DNA from: JAXLVB01 sp046329195
Lineage (GTDB): Bacteria; Bacteroidota; Bacteroidia; Cytophagales; Spirosomataceae
Length of the DNA: 64,000 bases
NCBI GenBank assembly: GCA_046329195.1
Contig: JAXLVB010000002.1
Span: forward strand, 868,001 to 932,000
Direction: 5' to 3'
Part shown: piece after piece, positions 8,948 to 16,980 of the stretch
Layout: every line of letters starts with the position of its first letter
How positions within the stretch are numbered: the stretch's first letter is position 1
Program-made: the position numbers and the translations under genes
The notes under the pieces: model-generated
What the model was told of the DNA's origin: nothing
Databases searched by the model: none
What the model saw: the letters and a program-made list of their open reading frames with translations, nothing else

Positions 8948-9286
8948 ATGAATCTACGAAGAGATGTTTTTCAAGCCATAGCCGACCCTACTCGCAGGGC
9001 GATTCTTTTGTTGGTGACTTCGCAAGCCATGACGGCAGGTGCCATTGCATCTAACTTTGATACAGCTCGCCCTACCGTATCAAAGCATTTGCAGATACTC
9101 ACTGAGTGCGAACTCCTCCAACAGGAGCAGCAAGGTAGAGAGATTTACTACCACCTTAATCCTCAGAAAATGAAAGAAATAGCTGATTTCATTGAACCTT
9201 TTCGCCAGCTCTGGGAAGAACGCTTTAACAAACTGGAAGCCCTTATGAAAACTTATCAAACTGAGCATTTTCAGAAAAACGAATAA
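8948..9286 (+). CDS. ArsR-family transcriptional repressor
   Basis: This 112-residue winged-helix protein begins with the classic AIADPTRRAILLLV motif. Its recognition helix is in TARPTVSKHLQIL (near residues 42-54), followed by a wing with GREIYYHLN. No metal-binding cysteine motif (CxC) is visible, which places it with the ArsR repressors paired with SRPBCC proteins rather than metal sensors. It is the first gene of a three-gene operon. Twin palindromes overlap its promoter, so it probably represses itself and the two genes that follow. Confidence 0.92.
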   Translation: MNLRRDVFQAIADPTRRAILLLVTSQAMTAGAIASNFDTARPTVSKHLQILTECELLQQEQQGREIYYHLNPQKMKEIADFIEPFRQLWEERFNKLEALMKTYQTEHFQKNE

Positions 9287-9292
9287 ACATCT

Positions 9293-9760
9293 ATGGAGCA
9301 AAAAACGAAAATCCATGCCGAAAATGGCAAGCAAGAAATCATCATTAGAAGGGAGTTTGAGTTACCAGTAGCCCTATTATTTAAAGCCTATACAGAACCC
9401 GATATCGTGGAGCAATGGATGGGGACAAAGGTGCTAAAACTCGAAAATCGGCAATACGGCGGCTATCTATTTGAAACTACCGACCCCAAAGGATACCAAC
9501 ACCGATTCAGCGGGGTAATCCATGCGTTTAGCCCTAATGAAAAAATTACACGGACTTTTGAAATGGAAAACACCCCATTTGAAGCTCAACTTGAGTTTCT
9601 CAGCTTTGAAGCACTCTCAGAATACACCAGTAAACTCAAGATGCACATCGTGTACCGGTCGGTAGCACTCCGAGACCAACTACTACAACTGCCCTTCGCC
9701 CAAGGTATCAACATGGCCCACAATCGTTTGCAAGCCATTTTTAAAACAACTACTCCATGA
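9293..9760 (+). CDS. SRPBCC / AHSA1-domain protein
   Basis: The protein has 155 residues with the activator-of-Hsp90-like START fold. Typical features are REFELPVALLFKAYTEPDIVEQWMG at the N-terminus and GGYLFETTDPKG in the middle. Such proteins bind small hydrophobic ligands in a helix-grip cavity; the substrate here is unknown. It starts 6 bases after arsR, and its stop overlaps the next start (ATGA at 9757-9760), so translation is coupled. ArsR plus SRPBCC is a recurrent pairing. Confidence 0.85.
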   Translation: MEQKTKIHAENGKQEIIIRREFELPVALLFKAYTEPDIVEQWMGTKVLKLENRQYGGYLFETTDPKGYQHRFSGVIHAFSPNEKITRTFEMENTPFEAQLEFLSFEALSEYTSKLKMHIVYRSVALRDQLLQLPFAQGINMAHNRLQAIFKTTTP

Positions 9761-10320
9761 ACTACAATAAAGTCCTATCAACAGACCAACAAGAGGAACT
9801 ACTAACCATCTTACAGGCTCGTTTTGAGAAAAATAGAAGCCGTCATCAACCTATTGAATGGCTCAAGGTACAGGCAAGACTTATGGCGAACCCAACAAAA
9901 CTTTGGTCGTTGGACGACATGGAAAGTACTGGTGGTGAACCAGACGTGGTTGGTTATGACCCTCAAACCGATGAATACATTTTCATGGATTGCTCGGCAG
10001 AAAGCCCCAAAGGTCGCCGAAGTTATTGCTATGACCGTGCCGCCTTAGACGCTCGAAAAGAACACAAACCCGAAAATTGTGTCATAGAGGTTGCAGCCGC
10101 TATGGGCATTGAATTGTTAACAGAGGCCGAATACCGTACGCTTCAGCAACTCGGCAATTTTGACTTAAAAACTTCAAGCTGGGTAAAAACTCCTACCAAC
10201 ATCCGAACCCTCGGAGGGGCCCTTTTTTGTGACCGACGGTATGATACGGTTTTTGTGTATCATAATGGAGCCGAGTCTTATTACGCTGCCAGAGGATTCA
10301 GAGGTTCGCTGCGAGTATAA
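9757..10320 (+). CDS. DUF4256-family protein
   Basis: This 187-residue cytoplasmic protein matches the DUF4256 pattern by its conserved segments: LWSLDDMESTGGEPDVV, FMDCSAESPKGRRS and CYDRAALDARKEHKP. Other typical blocks are EAEYRTLQQLGNFDLKTSSW and a C-terminal GFRGSLRV. No enzymatic role is established. Families of this type are often found next to ArsR and SRPBCC genes, as here. It overlaps the previous gene by 4 bases and is the last gene of the operon. Confidence 0.85.
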   Translation: MNYNKVLSTDQQEELLTILQARFEKNRSRHQPIEWLKVQARLMANPTKLWSLDDMESTGGEPDVVGYDPQTDEYIFMDCSAESPKGRRSYCYDRAALDARKEHKPENCVIEVAAAMGIELLTEAEYRTLQQLGNFDLKTSSWVKTPTNIRTLGGALFCDRRYDTVFVYHNGAESYYAARGFRGSLRV

Positions 10321-10351
10321 TGCTTCTGCTGATTTGAAAAGCGATAAACTC

Positions 10352-10392
10352 TTAACAGCAAAAAGGCTCACGAGGAGCCTTTTTGCTGTTAA
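10352..10392. terminator. Strong bidirectional hairpin terminator
   Basis: A perfect 18-base inverted repeat (10352-10369 and 10375-10392) with a 5-base loop and internal A and T runs separates the convergent DUF4256 and desaturase genes. Confidence 0.9.
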
Positions 10393-10434
10393 AAAGTACC
10401 TTGCAAAGGCATTTTCTTACTAAAGCTATATACC

Positions 10435-11442
10435 CTAAACCTGAGCAGTCACTAAATCAATATCAGGTTTAGACTGGTCGTCGAGGCTTACTTTGCCACG
10501 CTCTTTGCGGATGATGCGAGAGAACAGCGATATTTCTTGGTCAAACAAAAAGCGGAAGAACAATTTGAAATACGAAGTATGATACTTGAGTGTTTCGTAA
10601 AATTCAGGGGCTGTATTTTTCACTTCGGGAAGCTTGTTCCAAGGAATCGAAGGAAAGTCGTGATGCTCATTATGGAACCCAACGTTCAGGTTGATACCAT
10701 TCATTTTGCCATAATAGCTATAGGTTTCTTGGTTTTCGTCCAAGGTTAGGTAATGCTCCTGTACCCAACGTGCTCCCAGCGGGTGCAGCCCTACCGAGAA
10801 GAAGAAGCTCGCCACCAAGTAGGCCAACGACATCCATCCCATAAAATAGATAATGGCTACGTCAAACAGTACCTGAAAAATGATATTAGCAATCACGTAG
10901 CGGTCAAACATGAATAATTCTTTGCAACGAAAGGTGCGAATGACTTGAAAAATAGGAAACAACAGCAACCAAAGAGATTTGCCAATGAAATAATTATTGA
11001 TGAGCTTGGCCTCGTACCAATCGGGCAAATCAGCATCTAATTCATGTACTCCTTGAAAAGCATGGTGCTTCAAGTGAAAGTTTTTGAACGAAATCGCCGT
11101 TGGCATAACAGAAGGAAAGTTGGCAATGATGCCTGTGGCGACGTTTTGCCACACCTTTCTGAAGATTAGGTTATGAGCGGCGTCGTGAATACAAACAAAA
11201 AGCGTATGAGAGGCAAAAGCGCCAACCAAATAGGCACCAATCAGCATCGCCCACCAAGGTTGGTCACGTAACAAATAAGCCATAACCACCTGAACACCAA
11301 CACATAATAAGGTTATCCAGAACGTTGTAGGGTTTTTCTGACCGATAAGTTTCTTTATTTCGGGGTGTGCTTTTAAGATTTGGCGAGTACGAATTCGATG
11401 GGGTTCGGCCCCGGTTGCATGAACAAAATCAGTTCTCTTCAT
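10435..11442 (-). CDS. Fatty acid / sphingolipid desaturase, DEGS-like
   Basis: This is an integral membrane di-iron desaturase of 335 residues. The three histidine boxes are HDAAH (86-90), HLKHH (123-127) and HNEHH (257-261). The sequence resembles eukaryotic dihydroceramide delta-4 desaturases (DEGS1) well beyond the boxes. Shared blocks, from memory of DEGS1, include RRQIL/KAHPEIKKL-like N-terminal residues, SISFK before HxxHH, GLHP, the ETYSYYG segment, NVGFHNEHHDFPSIP and the late ISLFSR. DEGS1 is about 323 residues. Hydrophobic segments lie near 40-60, 68-85, 155-172 and 182-215. Bacteroidota make dihydroceramides, so a ceramide-type substrate is plausible but inferred. It follows a PLC-like gene by 53 bases on the same strand. 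Confidence 0.85.
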   Translation of the reverse strand: MKRTDFVHATGAEPHRIRTRQILKAHPEIKKLIGQKNPTTFWITLLCVGVQVVMAYLLRDQPWWAMLIGAYLVGAFASHTLFVCIHDAAHNLIFRKVWQNVATGIIANFPSVMPTAISFKNFHLKHHAFQGVHELDADLPDWYEAKLINNYFIGKSLWLLLFPIFQVIRTFRCKELFMFDRYVIANIIFQVLFDVAIIYFMGWMSLAYLVASFFFSVGLHPLGARWVQEHYLTLDENQETYSYYGKMNGINLNVGFHNEHHDFPSIPWNKLPEVKNTAPEFYETLKYHTSYFKLFFRFLFDQEISLFSRIIRKERGKVSLDDQSKPDIDLVTAQV

Positions 11443-11495
11443 ATTGGAAAGATTAATCTACAGGTTACAAAATTACAAAAATATGGGCTAAAATG

Positions 11496-12275
11496 CTAAT
11501 TTTTGGTTCCTTGCTGGCTTAGGTACTCATGCAACAACCGAAGGCTATCTGTACCAATGTAGTCCACTTTAAGCTTTTTGAGTGTTTCGTACGCTGATAC
11601 CTTGTTAGGGGTAGCCCAAAACCGAATTTGCTTACCTGCTTGATGAACGGAGTCCACAAACTGGCTCACTTTTATAAACGTCTCGGGCTTAATAGTACCA
11701 TCGCTTTGCCAAGGGCCAAACGTCCAAAAGTTTTCACTAAGAATAACTATTCGTTTGCTTTCGGCTGGCGAATAGCTGATATTTTTTCGACCATCAAACG
11801 TGAAAATTGTATCAAACTGGTCAAAATCGTTAGGCTTGGGCATTTCTCCACTGATGACAATCCGTATAGCCTTTTTGTTTTGGTTTTGGTCAAAATACTG
11901 ACGATACGGCTTCAGTTTAGCCTCTAAGGTTCGCAAGGTTTCGCCACCTGTTTTCAAATCAATGAGCCATTGAAAATGTCCATTCATTGGATATTGATTA
12001 GCTTTAGCTTGCTTAATTTTTTCGACCAGCGGTTTAATATACAAATTCTCCAAGGTACGCTCTGGCTTTATATCACTCTGGTTATGAGCCACGTATAATT
12101 CGCCCTTTACCAAATAAATGTCGGCCTCAATGGAGCCAAATCCTCGCTCAAATGCTTCCCAAAACGGTCTCTTTTGCTCATAATCATTGTGTGAATGCGC
12201 ATTGCTTAGGCCATAATTTGATTGAGCCATCGTGACGTTGGCCAGCAGTAATAATCCAAAGAGTCGAAGTAGCAT
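11496..12275 (-). CDS. Secreted PLC-like phosphodiesterase
   Basis: From the ATG at 12275 the protein has 259 residues and begins with a signal peptide ending near MAQSN. The mature start carries HSHNDY (His27, His29, Asp31), then EADIYLV (Glu50, Asp52) and VAHN (His64). This metal- and phosphate-binding pattern is that of the PI-PLC / glycerophosphodiester phosphodiesterase TIM barrel. A late WATPNK and DYIGTDSL complete the barrel. The frame is open 26 codons further upstream, but the signal peptide marks 12275. It is just upstream of the DEGS-like gene, so a lipid substrate is plausible. The exact substrate cannot be told. Confidence 0.78.
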   Translation of the reverse strand: MLLRLFGLLLLANVTMAQSNYGLSNAHSHNDYEQKRPFWEAFERGFGSIEADIYLVKGELYVAHNQSDIKPERTLENLYIKPLVEKIKQAKANQYPMNGHFQWLIDLKTGGETLRTLEAKLKPYRQYFDQNQNKKAIRIVISGEMPKPNDFDQFDTIFTFDGRKNISYSPAESKRIVILSENFWTFGPWQSDGTIKPETFIKVSQFVDSVHQAGKQIRFWATPNKVSAYETLKKLKVDYIGTDSLRLLHEYLSQQGTKN

Positions 12276-12372
12276 GGTAAAATCAACTAAGAAGAGGTAT
12301 TTGTAGAAAACAGTCTTGGCTGCCTGTAACAAATTAACAATCAGCACATACAACCTTCTATAACAGGTAAAA

Positions 12373-12402
12373 ATAAAGCCTCACCCAAAGGTAAGGCTTT
12401 AT
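12373..12402 (-). terminator. dnaK terminator
   Basis: ATAAAGCCT and AGGCTTTAT form an inverted repeat (12373-12381 and 12394-12402). On the minus strand it is followed by a T run, 24 bases after the dnaK stop. Confidence 0.75.
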
Positions 12403-12425
12403 GAAGCAATACAAAATGATTTATG

Positions 12426-14342
12426 TTATTTCACTTCCTCAAAATTCACATCTTGCACGTCTTTTTCAGAACCCGTACCATTGGTTGAGCCGTTGTTAGT
12501 GGTATGCGAATGGTCTTCGGTTGGTGCTGCGCCGTTTGTCGCATTATAGATTTCTTGCGAAGCGCCTGCCCATGCTTGGTTGAGCGATTCGAGTGCCGTG
12601 TCTATGGCAGCGATGTCTTTGCTACTGTGAGCCGAACGAAGTTGATTTAAAGCATTTTCGATAGCTGATTTATTATCAGCCGAAATCTTGTCGCTGTATT
12701 CTTTTAACTGCTTTTCGGTTTGAAAAATCATCGAGTCAGCTTGATTAACTTTCTCTATTTTTTCACGTTCCATTTTATCAGCAGCTTCGTTGGCTTTTGC
12801 CTCGTCTTTCATGCGTTGAATATCGGCATCCGACAATCCACTCGACGCTTCAATGCGGATTTTTTGCTCTTTGCCGGTGCCTTTGTCCTTAGCAGACACG
12901 TGCAAAATACCATTGGCATCAATGTCAAATGTTACTTCAATTTGAGGTACACCCCGTGGGGCTGGTGGAATACCATCTAAGAAGAACTGTCCTAACGAGC
13001 GGTTTTGGCTGGCCATGGGACGTTCTCCTTGCAAGATATTGATTTGAACCGAAGGTTGGTTGTCGCTGGCGGTTGAGAACACTTCTGATTTTTTGGTTGG
13101 AATCGTGGTGTTTGACTCAATCAACTTTGTACATACCCCTCCCATGGTTTCGATACCCAATGAAAGCGGAATCACATCAAGCAACAAGACGTCTTTTACT
13201 TCACCGGTCAATACCCCTCCTTGAATAGCCGCCCCAACAGCTACTGCTTCGTCGGGGTTAACATTTTTTGATGGTTTTTTGCCGAAGAATTTCTCTACTT
13301 CTTCCTGTACTTTTGGAATACGGGTCGAACCACCCACCAAAATCACCTCGTCAATTTGGCTACTTGACAAGCCTGAGTTTTTCATAGCTCGGCGGCAAGG
13401 CTCCAACATGCGTTGAATTAACGAGTCGGCCAACTGCTCAAATTTGGCACGTGACAACGAACGTACTAAGTGTTTTGGAATCCCATTTACAGGGAAGATG
13501 TACGGCAAGTTGATTTCGGTACTTGTTGAAGACGAGAGCTCAATTTTTGCCTTTTCGGCAGCTTCTTTCAAGCGTTGGAGAGCCATCGGGTCTTGGCGAA
13601 GGTCAACCCCTTCATCTGATTTAAACTCGTTGGCAAGCCAGTCAATAATTACTTGGTCAAAGTCATCCCCTCCTAAGTGGGTGTCACCGTCAGTAGATTT
13701 TACTTCAAAAACGCCATCGCCTAACTCCAAGATAGAGATATCAAACGTACCACCGCCTAAGTCAAACACAGCGATACACATGTCTTTATCTTTTTTGTCA
13801 AGGCCATACGCCAAGGCTGCGGCTGTAGGTTCGTTGATAATCCGACGCACTTGCAAACCAGCGATTTCGCCTGCCTCTTTGGTAGCTTGGCGTTCCGCAT
13901 CGTTAAAGTACGCTGGTACTGTAATGACCGCTTCGGTAACAGTTTGTCCTAAATAATCTTCGGCAGTTTGCTTCATTTTTTGAAGAATCAGAGCCGAAAT
14001 CTCTTGTGGTGTATATTGGCGGTCGCCAATGCGAACACGGGGCGTGTTGTTTGGACCTGCTTCAACAGTATAGCTGATACGACGAACTTCTTCACCTACT
14101 TCTGCAAAACGCTTACCCATGAAGCGCTTGATTGAATAAATTGTGTTCTTTGGGTTGGTAATAGCTTGACGCTTGGCTGGGTCTCCTACCTTGCGCTCTC
14201 CATTTCCGTTATCCATAAACGCTACAATAGATGGGGTAGTGCGGCGTCCTTCTGAGTTAGGGATTACCACAGGCTCATTCCCCTCCATCACTGCTACACA
14301 AGAGTTGGTTGTGCCTAAGTCAATTCCAATAATTTTTCCCAT
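12426..14342 (-). CDS. dnaK: Molecular chaperone DnaK (Hsp70)
   Basis: This 638-residue cytoplasmic ATP-dependent chaperone folds and protects proteins with DnaJ and GrpE. Motifs are IGIDLGTTNSCVAV at the N-terminus, AVFDLGGGTFDISIL, the ILVGGSTRIP signature and the substrate-domain linker DVLLLDVIPLSLGIET. The C-terminus is a disordered acidic tail ending NFEEVK. dnaJ and grpE are not adjacent. Upstream there are three tandem GGCAGA-type repeats that may be a stress-response element. Confidence 0.98.
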   Translation of the reverse strand: MGKIIGIDLGTTNSCVAVMEGNEPVVIPNSEGRRTTPSIVAFMDNGNGERKVGDPAKRQAITNPKNTIYSIKRFMGKRFAEVGEEVRRISYTVEAGPNNTPRVRIGDRQYTPQEISALILQKMKQTAEDYLGQTVTEAVITVPAYFNDAERQATKEAGEIAGLQVRRIINEPTAAALAYGLDKKDKDMCIAVFDLGGGTFDISILELGDGVFEVKSTDGDTHLGGDDFDQVIIDWLANEFKSDEGVDLRQDPMALQRLKEAAEKAKIELSSSTSTEINLPYIFPVNGIPKHLVRSLSRAKFEQLADSLIQRMLEPCRRAMKNSGLSSSQIDEVILVGGSTRIPKVQEEVEKFFGKKPSKNVNPDEAVAVGAAIQGGVLTGEVKDVLLLDVIPLSLGIETMGGVCTKLIESNTTIPTKKSEVFSTASDNQPSVQINILQGERPMASQNRSLGQFFLDGIPPAPRGVPQIEVTFDIDANGILHVSAKDKGTGKEQKIRIEASSGLSDADIQRMKDEAKANEAADKMEREKIEKVNQADSMIFQTEKQLKEYSDKISADNKSAIENALNQLRSAHSSKDIAAIDTALESLNQAWAGASQEIYNATNGAAPTEDHSHTTNNGSTNGTGSEKDVQDVNFEEVK

Positions 14343-14461
14343 TGTTATGTGTTGTTAAGTACTAAGGGCTGGTTGGTGATGCCCCTCAGCAATAGTTATT
14401 TTCTTGGTTCTGACAGCTATTGAACAATCCTTATGCCAAGTAACAATTATACCTTTAAAAA

Positions 14462-14506
14462 TGACAGATTGGCAGACTTGGCAGATTCAGGTAGATTTTT
14501 TCTACC
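14462..14506. promoter_or_regulatory. Tandem TGACAG/GGCAGA repeats upstream of dnaK
   Basis: Within the 341-base gap 14343-14683, three tandem units (GACAGATT, GGCAGACTT, GGCAGATT) lie at 14463-14487, 120-145 bases before dnaK. They are followed by a GGTAGA/TCTACC hairpin (14490-14506). Further copies of the core occur at 14411 (TGACAG) and 14543-14560 (GGCAGA, CTGTCAG). No CIRCE element is visible. The repeats may bind a heat-shock regulator; that is inference. Confidence 0.35.
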
Positions 14507-14605
14507 TTTTTTGTCAAATCACTTTTCGTAGATACTCAAAAAGGCAGATTTTTCTGTCAGACGTTTTATAGAGCATGAGAGGGTCAATACAGTTGGGCTA
14601 TACAT

Positions 14606-14633
14606 GCAAAAAGGCAGAGGAATCCTCTGCCTT
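14606..14633 (-). terminator. Terminator of the DUF937-like gene
   Basis: AAGGCAGAGGA and TCCTCTGCCTT form a tight hairpin with a T run on the minus strand, about 50 bases beyond the stop at 14684. Confidence 0.8.
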
Positions 14634-14683
14634 ATGCACTACGAAAGTTATGTTTAGCGAATCGCTTCTGCTGGTAAATTCCC

Positions 14684-15280
14684 TTATTTGTTTCCCCCAA
14701 ACAAGCCGCCCAACAAGCCACCAAGACCACCTTGGCTACTACTTCCTCCCCCACCAAGTAGGCTACCACCGATGTTCATAATGTCGTTCATGTCAATTTT
14801 ACCGTCTGACAATGCCGCACCAATCTGGTTGAAATCAAAGCCTTGTGTTTGTTGAGACAATTGTGAACCCGAACCACCCAATAAACTACCCATTACCCCA
14901 TTCATATCAATGCTACTATCATTGGGGTCATTCGTTTTGTTGATTAATGAACCCAATACGCTTGGCAATACGGAAGATACAATACTTTGAGCAGCTTGAT
15001 TGTGAATTCCAAACTTGTCCATCAACGAGCTCACTGCATTAGTAGCAATGCCAGCTACAATAGGGTTGCTCATCAAATTAGAGCCTGTGCCTGCTTTTCC
15101 AGCCAATAAGCCCATCAATCCTCCGAGGTTGTTCCCTTGTACTTGACTTTGTAGGCCACCCATGATAGAATCTAAAATGGTTGACTGGGCGGCTTCATTA
15201 TGAATATTGGGTACTGCTGGGTTTTGTACAATTGCATCTTGAGAGTGGTCTTGAATCAGACCGAGAAGTTGTTCTAACAT
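14684..15280 (-). CDS. DUF937-like glycine-rich protein
   Basis: The protein has 198 residues, no signal peptide, and alternating short helices and glycine/serine-rich linkers (GGLMGLLAGKAG, SLLGGSGSQLSQQ). The C-terminus is almost pure GGLGGLLGGLFGGNK. Repeated units of the type NPxVxxIATNAVSSLMDKFG and SIVSSVLPSVLGSLINK resemble DUF937 proteins. No function is established. A TAATTTTG box on the minus strand (15336-15343) may be its -7 element. It has its own terminator. Confidence 0.6.
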   Translation of the reverse strand: MLEQLLGLIQDHSQDAIVQNPAVPNIHNEAAQSTILDSIMGGLQSQVQGNNLGGLMGLLAGKAGTGSNLMSNPIVAGIATNAVSSLMDKFGIHNQAAQSIVSSVLPSVLGSLINKTNDPNDSSIDMNGVMGSLLGGSGSQLSQQTQGFDFNQIGAALSDGKIDMNDIMNIGGSLLGGGGSSSQGGLGGLLGGLFGGNK

Positions 15281-15406
15281 GAGTGTAATTTTAAAAGGTT
15301 AAACCAATGGCACTTGCTGTTACTTATCTGATAGTCAAAATTAGTGTTTTGTTTATCAAAAATCCGAAATTCAGCTAACTTTATACGCAAGTTTAACTAA
15401 AAAGTA

Positions 15407-15856
15407 ATGGAAGAAAACATAAATTTTGAAAATACATCTTCACCCGTGCCTGTACCAACCGACTTAAAAACGGATTTAGAAGCTGCTACTCAAGGGCTTT
15501 ACTTTTTGAGTGAGTCAGACGAGCCTTTTGAGTATGTAGAAATCACGTCACAAGGTGGTCAGGACGACGTGGTGTCGTTGCTCAAAGTACAACTTTGTAT
15601 TCCAGAAAAGGCGTTGATAGAAACGGTAGAATATGATGAGTTTATGGGGCCACTTTATGAGGTGTTGGATTGGTATGGTGATGATGAAAAAATCATGGCC
15701 AGACACTACCAAACCTTAGACAATCTATTGAAAAGCCGATTGGTCAATTTGCAGGTGATACGAGTTGGAGAGGGGCAAGTTGCCATTTATGTGTTGGGGC
15801 AAGATGCAGCTACTTGCCAATGGCTTGGTGTAAAAACAACGTCTATCGAGACGTAG
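15407..15856 (+). CDS. Nuclease A inhibitor-like protein (NuiA family)
   Basis: This 149-residue acidic protein resembles the Nostoc nuclease inhibitor NuiA. Aligned by eye, QGLYFLSESDEPFE corresponds to DGLLFMSESEYPFE, and the end (VIRVGEGQVAIYVLGQ, then GVKTTSIET) corresponds to the NuiA C-terminus ending STKVVET. NuiA blocks the non-specific nuclease NucA. No signal peptide is seen, so it should act in the cytoplasm. It carries a longer N-terminus (about 25 residues) than NuiA. No nuclease gene is adjacent. It is flanked by unrelated genes and ends in a strong terminator. Confidence 0.82.
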   Translation: MEENINFENTSSPVPVPTDLKTDLEAATQGLYFLSESDEPFEYVEITSQGGQDDVVSLLKVQLCIPEKALIETVEYDEFMGPLYEVLDWYGDDEKIMARHYQTLDNLLKSRLVNLQVIRVGEGQVAIYVLGQDAATCQWLGVKTTSIET

Positions 15857-15864
15857 CCATAAAG

Positions 15865-15892
15865 AAAACGGCAGCGAAATCGCTGCCGTTTT
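15865..15892. terminator. Terminator after the NuiA-like gene
   Basis: AAAACGGCAGCGA and TCGCTGCCGTTTT form a perfect stem 9 bases after the stop, with a T run on the plus strand. It also lies downstream of the convergent MIOX gene. Confidence 0.88.
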
Positions 15893-15947
15893 ACTCACAT
15901 ATCAAAATTTCTACAAAGCTTCAAGTTTAGGATAGTAATAGCTAACC

Positions 15948-16829
15948 TTAAAATTTTAAGGTCTTTGGCAAATACTTATTGATGAGGTCTTCATAGTACG
16001 ACCGCAATGCCTTCACATCGGGCGCTACAGGTGCCTTCGAGTACAAATCATACGGATTAAACAACTTCACCCACTTGAACATCTCCTCGTCGTGTGCATC
16101 CAGCAGGTGGGCATACGCCCCCTCCCGATGCTGAGCATAAAACGAATGATATCGGATCATGTACAATGCTGGCTCTGGCAAATAGTCCTTCATCATCTGG
16201 TACAGGTATTCGTCATGGCCCCATGACATTTTTACATTCTTCAAGCCACAGTTCGGACTGTAAACCCCGTACTTGGTGTTGTATCGCTCATCTTTACTGT
16301 CCGGATTGGCCAAAAAAAACTCTGAATAAACAATTTTATCCGAATGTTGGCAACCCACTGGAAAGGTATCACCTACCACTGCCCACTGGGGTTCGCCAAA
16401 TAGACATAGTACTTTGCCCATGTCATGCAGCAATCCCGTCAAGACAAACCAATCGGGATGTCCATCGGCTCGGATGGCTTCTGAGGTCTGGTACAGATGC
16501 TGTAATTGATCTAGTTCAATATCTGGGTCTGAATCATCTACCAAGGTGTTGAGGTAGTCGAAGGCTTCCCATATCCCCATTTCCCGCCGATTGAATCCTA
16601 AGAATTCTTTCTCTTTTTCACACACAAATTCATAGCTTTGGTAGGTGTGATTCAGCCGATAGAATTCCTTCACCGTATCTCGGGCGGGTTCGTCATAATT
16701 TCGGTATTCTTCTTTGGCCTTCGCTATACTTGTTGGCTCAGGGTATCTCGACAAGACGTCTTCTTCCCATTCGTCTAAATTCCCTAAGGGATTTATCTCT
16801 TTTTCGGTAAAGGTATGTGTATGCAACAT
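15948..16829 (-). CDS. myo-Inositol oxygenase, copy 1
   Basis: MIOX is a di-iron oxygenase that cleaves myo-inositol with O2 to D-glucuronate. The family core is obvious: HPDWFVLTGLLHDMGK, LFGEPQWAVVGDTFPVGC and SWGHDEY. All six metal ligands known from the human enzyme have counterparts, numbered on the second copy as His120, His131, Asp132, His201, His224 and Asp257. I choose the ATG at 16829, giving 293 residues and preceded by AACAGGAAACGAA. The frame continues upstream to 16958 but without family similarity. It follows susD in the same direction, separated by a hairpin. Residues differ from copy 2 only at the two ends. Confidence 0.93.
   Translation of the reverse strand: MLHTHTFTEKEINPLGNLDEWEEDVLSRYPEPTSIAKAKEEYRNYDEPARDTVKEFYRLNHTYQSYEFVCEKEKEFLGFNRREMGIWEAFDYLNTLVDDSDPDIELDQLQHLYQTSEAIRADGHPDWFVLTGLLHDMGKVLCLFGEPQWAVVGDTFPVGCQHSDKIVYSEFFLANPDSKDERYNTKYGVYSPNCGLKNVKMSWGHDEYLYQMMKDYLPEPALYMIRYHSFYAQHREGAYAHLLDAHDEEMFKWVKLFNPYDLYSKAPVAPDVKALRSYYEDLINKYLPKTLKF
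15989..16811 (-). repeat. Direct repeat, MIOX copy 1 core
   Basis: This 823-base block matches 22242-23064 (offset 6253) with a single difference by eye, T16764 versus C23017, which is silent. The identity stops inside the coding region on the left and 18 bases inside the start on the right. Confidence 0.9.
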
Positions 16830-16900
16830 TTCGTTTCCTGTTAAGATTGGATAATTGGTTGTTGGGAAGTATCGTAAAATCTTAGGAAAGTCTTTACAAT

Positions 16901-16942
16901 GCAAAGAGGTTGAGAAAAACAACCCATTCCCAACCTCTTTGC
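16901..16942 (-). other. Intercistronic hairpin between susD1 and MIOX1
   Basis: A perfect 12-base inverted repeat (GCAAAGAGGTTG at 16901-16912, complement at 16931-16942) with an 18-base loop begins 39 bases after the susD stop. It lacks a T run on the transcribed strand, so partial termination or mRNA processing is more likely than full termination. Confidence 0.7.
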
Positions 16943-16980
16943 TTCCACTAAAAAACACTAATCAACTCATCAACAGCACC

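Noticed and set aside
13444..13956. 170-residue plus-strand ORF inside dnaK
   Set aside because: Antisense shadow of the highly conserved dnaK coding sequence.
16094..16552. 152-residue plus-strand ORF, with an identical twin at 22347-22805
   Set aside because: Both are antisense shadows of the MIOX genes. They are identical only because the MIOX copies are identical, and no start signal or family is visible.
16830..16958. N-terminal extension of MIOX copy 1
   Set aside because: The added 43 residues overlap the intercistronic hairpin and have no counterpart in copy 2. The ATG at 16829 has a good AGGAAA upstream.
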